A stretch of DNA of 10,574 nucleotides, from NCBI GenBank assembly GCA_018830905.1, contig JAHJRM010000004.1, positions 1 through 10,574 of the forward strand, read 5' to 3'. Shown one piece after another: positions 9,928 to 10,574 of the stretch. A program made the position numbers and the translations under genes. The stretch is from Nanobdellota archaeon. GTDB taxonomy: Archaea > Nanobdellota > Nanobdellia > Pacearchaeales > GW2011-AR1. Position 1 is the stretch's first letter; every line of letters starts with the position of its first letter. Below the pieces are notes generated by a model, which was given only the letters and a program-made list of their open reading frames with translations, made no database searches and had not been told where the DNA came from.

Positions 9928-10197
9928 ATGCATTCTTATAATACAAGCGAGAATTTAGATAAGATTCTCTCTAAATTATTTAAGAAAGACAAACAATTAT
10001 ATGAACAGATTTTTGGGAAGATTAGAGAAATAGTTAACTCAGAGTCGATTGAATCTTACAAAAATTTGAAATATAATATGAAAGATTCAAAGAGGGTTCA
10101 TATTGGACATTTTGTTTTGGTTTTCAGTTATGATAAGAAATCAGATTTTGTTTCCTTTGAAACTTTTAAGCATCATGATGATATTTACAAGAGATGA
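9928..10197 (+). CDS. RelE-like toxin partnered with DUF2683 antitoxin
   Basis: This 89-residue protein reads S-E-N-L-D-K-I-L-S-K-L-F-K-K-D-K, L-Y-E-Q-I-F-G-K-I-R-E-I, then K-N-L-K-Y-N-M-K-D-S-K-R-V-H-I-G-H-F-V-L-V-F and F-V-S-F-E-T-F-K-H-H-D-D-I-Y-K. The K-R-V-H-I-G-x-F-V-L-V-F strand and the H-H-D-D-I-Y end are typical of the archaeal RelE/ParE toxins paired with DUF2683. The start follows the antitoxin TAA by 1 nt. By family an mRNA interferase is likely; it has conserved histidines (H-H-D) near the end in place of the usual K-R tail. It ends 38 bp before tbp. Confidence 0.82.
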   Translation: MHSYNTSENLDKILSKLFKKDKQLYEQIFGKIREIVNSESIESYKNLKYNMKDSKRVHIGHFVLVFSYDKKSDFVSFETFKHHDDIYKR

Positions 10198-10205
10198 ATA
10201 AACAT

Positions 10206-10216
10206 CTTTATAAATA
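10206..10216 (+). promoter_or_regulatory. TATA box of tbp
   Basis: CTTTATAAATAC lies about 25 nt before ATG 10236 and only 8-10 bp after the toxin stop. TBP would bind its own promoter here, and the transcript is probably leaderless. Confidence 0.65.
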
Positions 10217-10235
10217 CATTTTTCCTATTTTGTAA

Positions 10236-10574
10236 ATGACCGACAATAGTAGTTATAAAATTCAGAACATTGTTGCGACGACTTCTCTCGAGAAACCTAT
10301 TCCTTTGACGAAGTTGGCTCGAACGCAGCCCAACACGGAGTATAATCCTGAGACTTTTCCGGGTTTGGTTCTTAGAGTAAAAGAGCCCAAGTCTGCTGTT
10401 CTCGTTTTTAGTTCTGGGAATCTTGTTTGCACTGGAACTAAATCTGTTGCACAGGTTAAGAAAGTTATTGATGCTGTGATAAAGCAATTGAAGAAAATTA
10501 ATGTTAACATAACGGCGAAGCCGAAGATTACTGTTCAAAATATTGTTGCGTCTGGGACGATAAATCTAAAGTTG
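10236..10574 (+). CDS. tbp: TATA-binding protein, TBP (3' end beyond window)
   Basis: The frame is open from ATG 10236 to the window edge, 113 codons of an expected 180-190. The visible first repeat has I-Q-N-I-V-A-T-T-S-L, then N-T-E-Y-N-P-E-T-F-P-G-L-V-L-R and A-V-L-V-F-S-S-G-N-L-V-C-T-G-T-K, the saddle strands that insert into the TATA minor groove. V-Q-N-I-V-A-S-G begins the second repeat. TBP with TFB recruits archaeal RNA polymerase at every promoter. No damage is visible in this half. It is the intact relative of the broken copy at 8865. Confidence 0.95.
   Translation, partial: MTDNSSYKIQNIVATTSLEKPIPLTKLARTQPNTEYNPETFPGLVLRVKEPKSAVLVFSSGNLVCTGTKSVAQVKKVIDAVIKQLKKINVNITAKPKITVQNIVASGTINLKL

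Noticed and set aside
10185..10538. Minus-strand frames over the tbp start
   Set aside because: Antisense to the clear TBP coding sequence and its TATA box.
1..10574. tRNA or rRNA genes, insertion sequences, integrase
   Set aside because: No T-loop/anticodon pattern, rRNA segment, transposase or tyrosine recombinase motif was seen on either strand. Any cassette movement would need factors outside the window.

Overview
The window is AT-rich archaeal DNA. Core archaeal genes are present: ribosomal protein eL15, an archaeal-type ATP-dependent DNA ligase and TATA-binding protein (TBP). Almost every gene or operon has a TTTAAA- or TTATAA-type TATA box about 23-30 nt before its start codon, the spacing expected for leaderless archaeal transcripts. 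The small genes, the short gaps and the many archaeal-style toxin-antitoxin (TA) families suggest a reduced-genome archaeon of the DPANN kind (Pacearchaeota/Woesearchaeota-like). That lineage is an inference; no 16S or other marker is visible.

Positions 1-5540 form a dense TA island with eight modules: a 5'-cut antitoxin with RelE (2-444); AbrB/VapB with PIN/VapC (649-1240); AbrB with RelE (1594-2099); a minus-strand winged-helix-like antitoxin with RelE (2282-2892); an antitoxin whose toxin is cut to 27 codons (3155-3444); a convergent antitoxin/RelE pair (3532-3987); and two RHH antitoxins with MazF/PemK toxins (4261-4795 and 4982-5540). Between modules lie C-rich spacers that repeatedly carry the 3' end of a small coding sequence ending in a V-I-K-T-F-W-D-A-L-K-like tail. 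The tail stops just before the next module's promoter. One copy (2944-3123) is an intact 59-codon gene with its own TATA box.

Positions 5541-7101 hold eL15 and then another convergent antitoxin/toxin pair (6421-6877) bracketed by shared direct repeats. Positions 7102-9345 hold the ligase, a TBP half-gene broken by an in-frame TGA that starts on the ligase stop codon, and the 3' end of a RelE-like toxin. This toxin end meets an RHH antitoxin on the opposite strand (9342-9569). Positions 9681-10197 hold a DUF2683-like antitoxin with a RelE-like toxin, followed 38 bp later by the real tbp gene, which runs off the window.

In total there are eleven TA loci (nine apparently intact or clipped only by the window edge, two with broken toxins) around four core or core-derived genes. 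Several intact operons have a perfect inverted repeat between TATA box and start codon, as expected for autoregulation. The most unusual features are the repeated coding-tail spacers, which make the island look like a cassette array, and three antitoxin/toxin pairs arranged tail-to-tail with overlapping stop codons instead of as operons.
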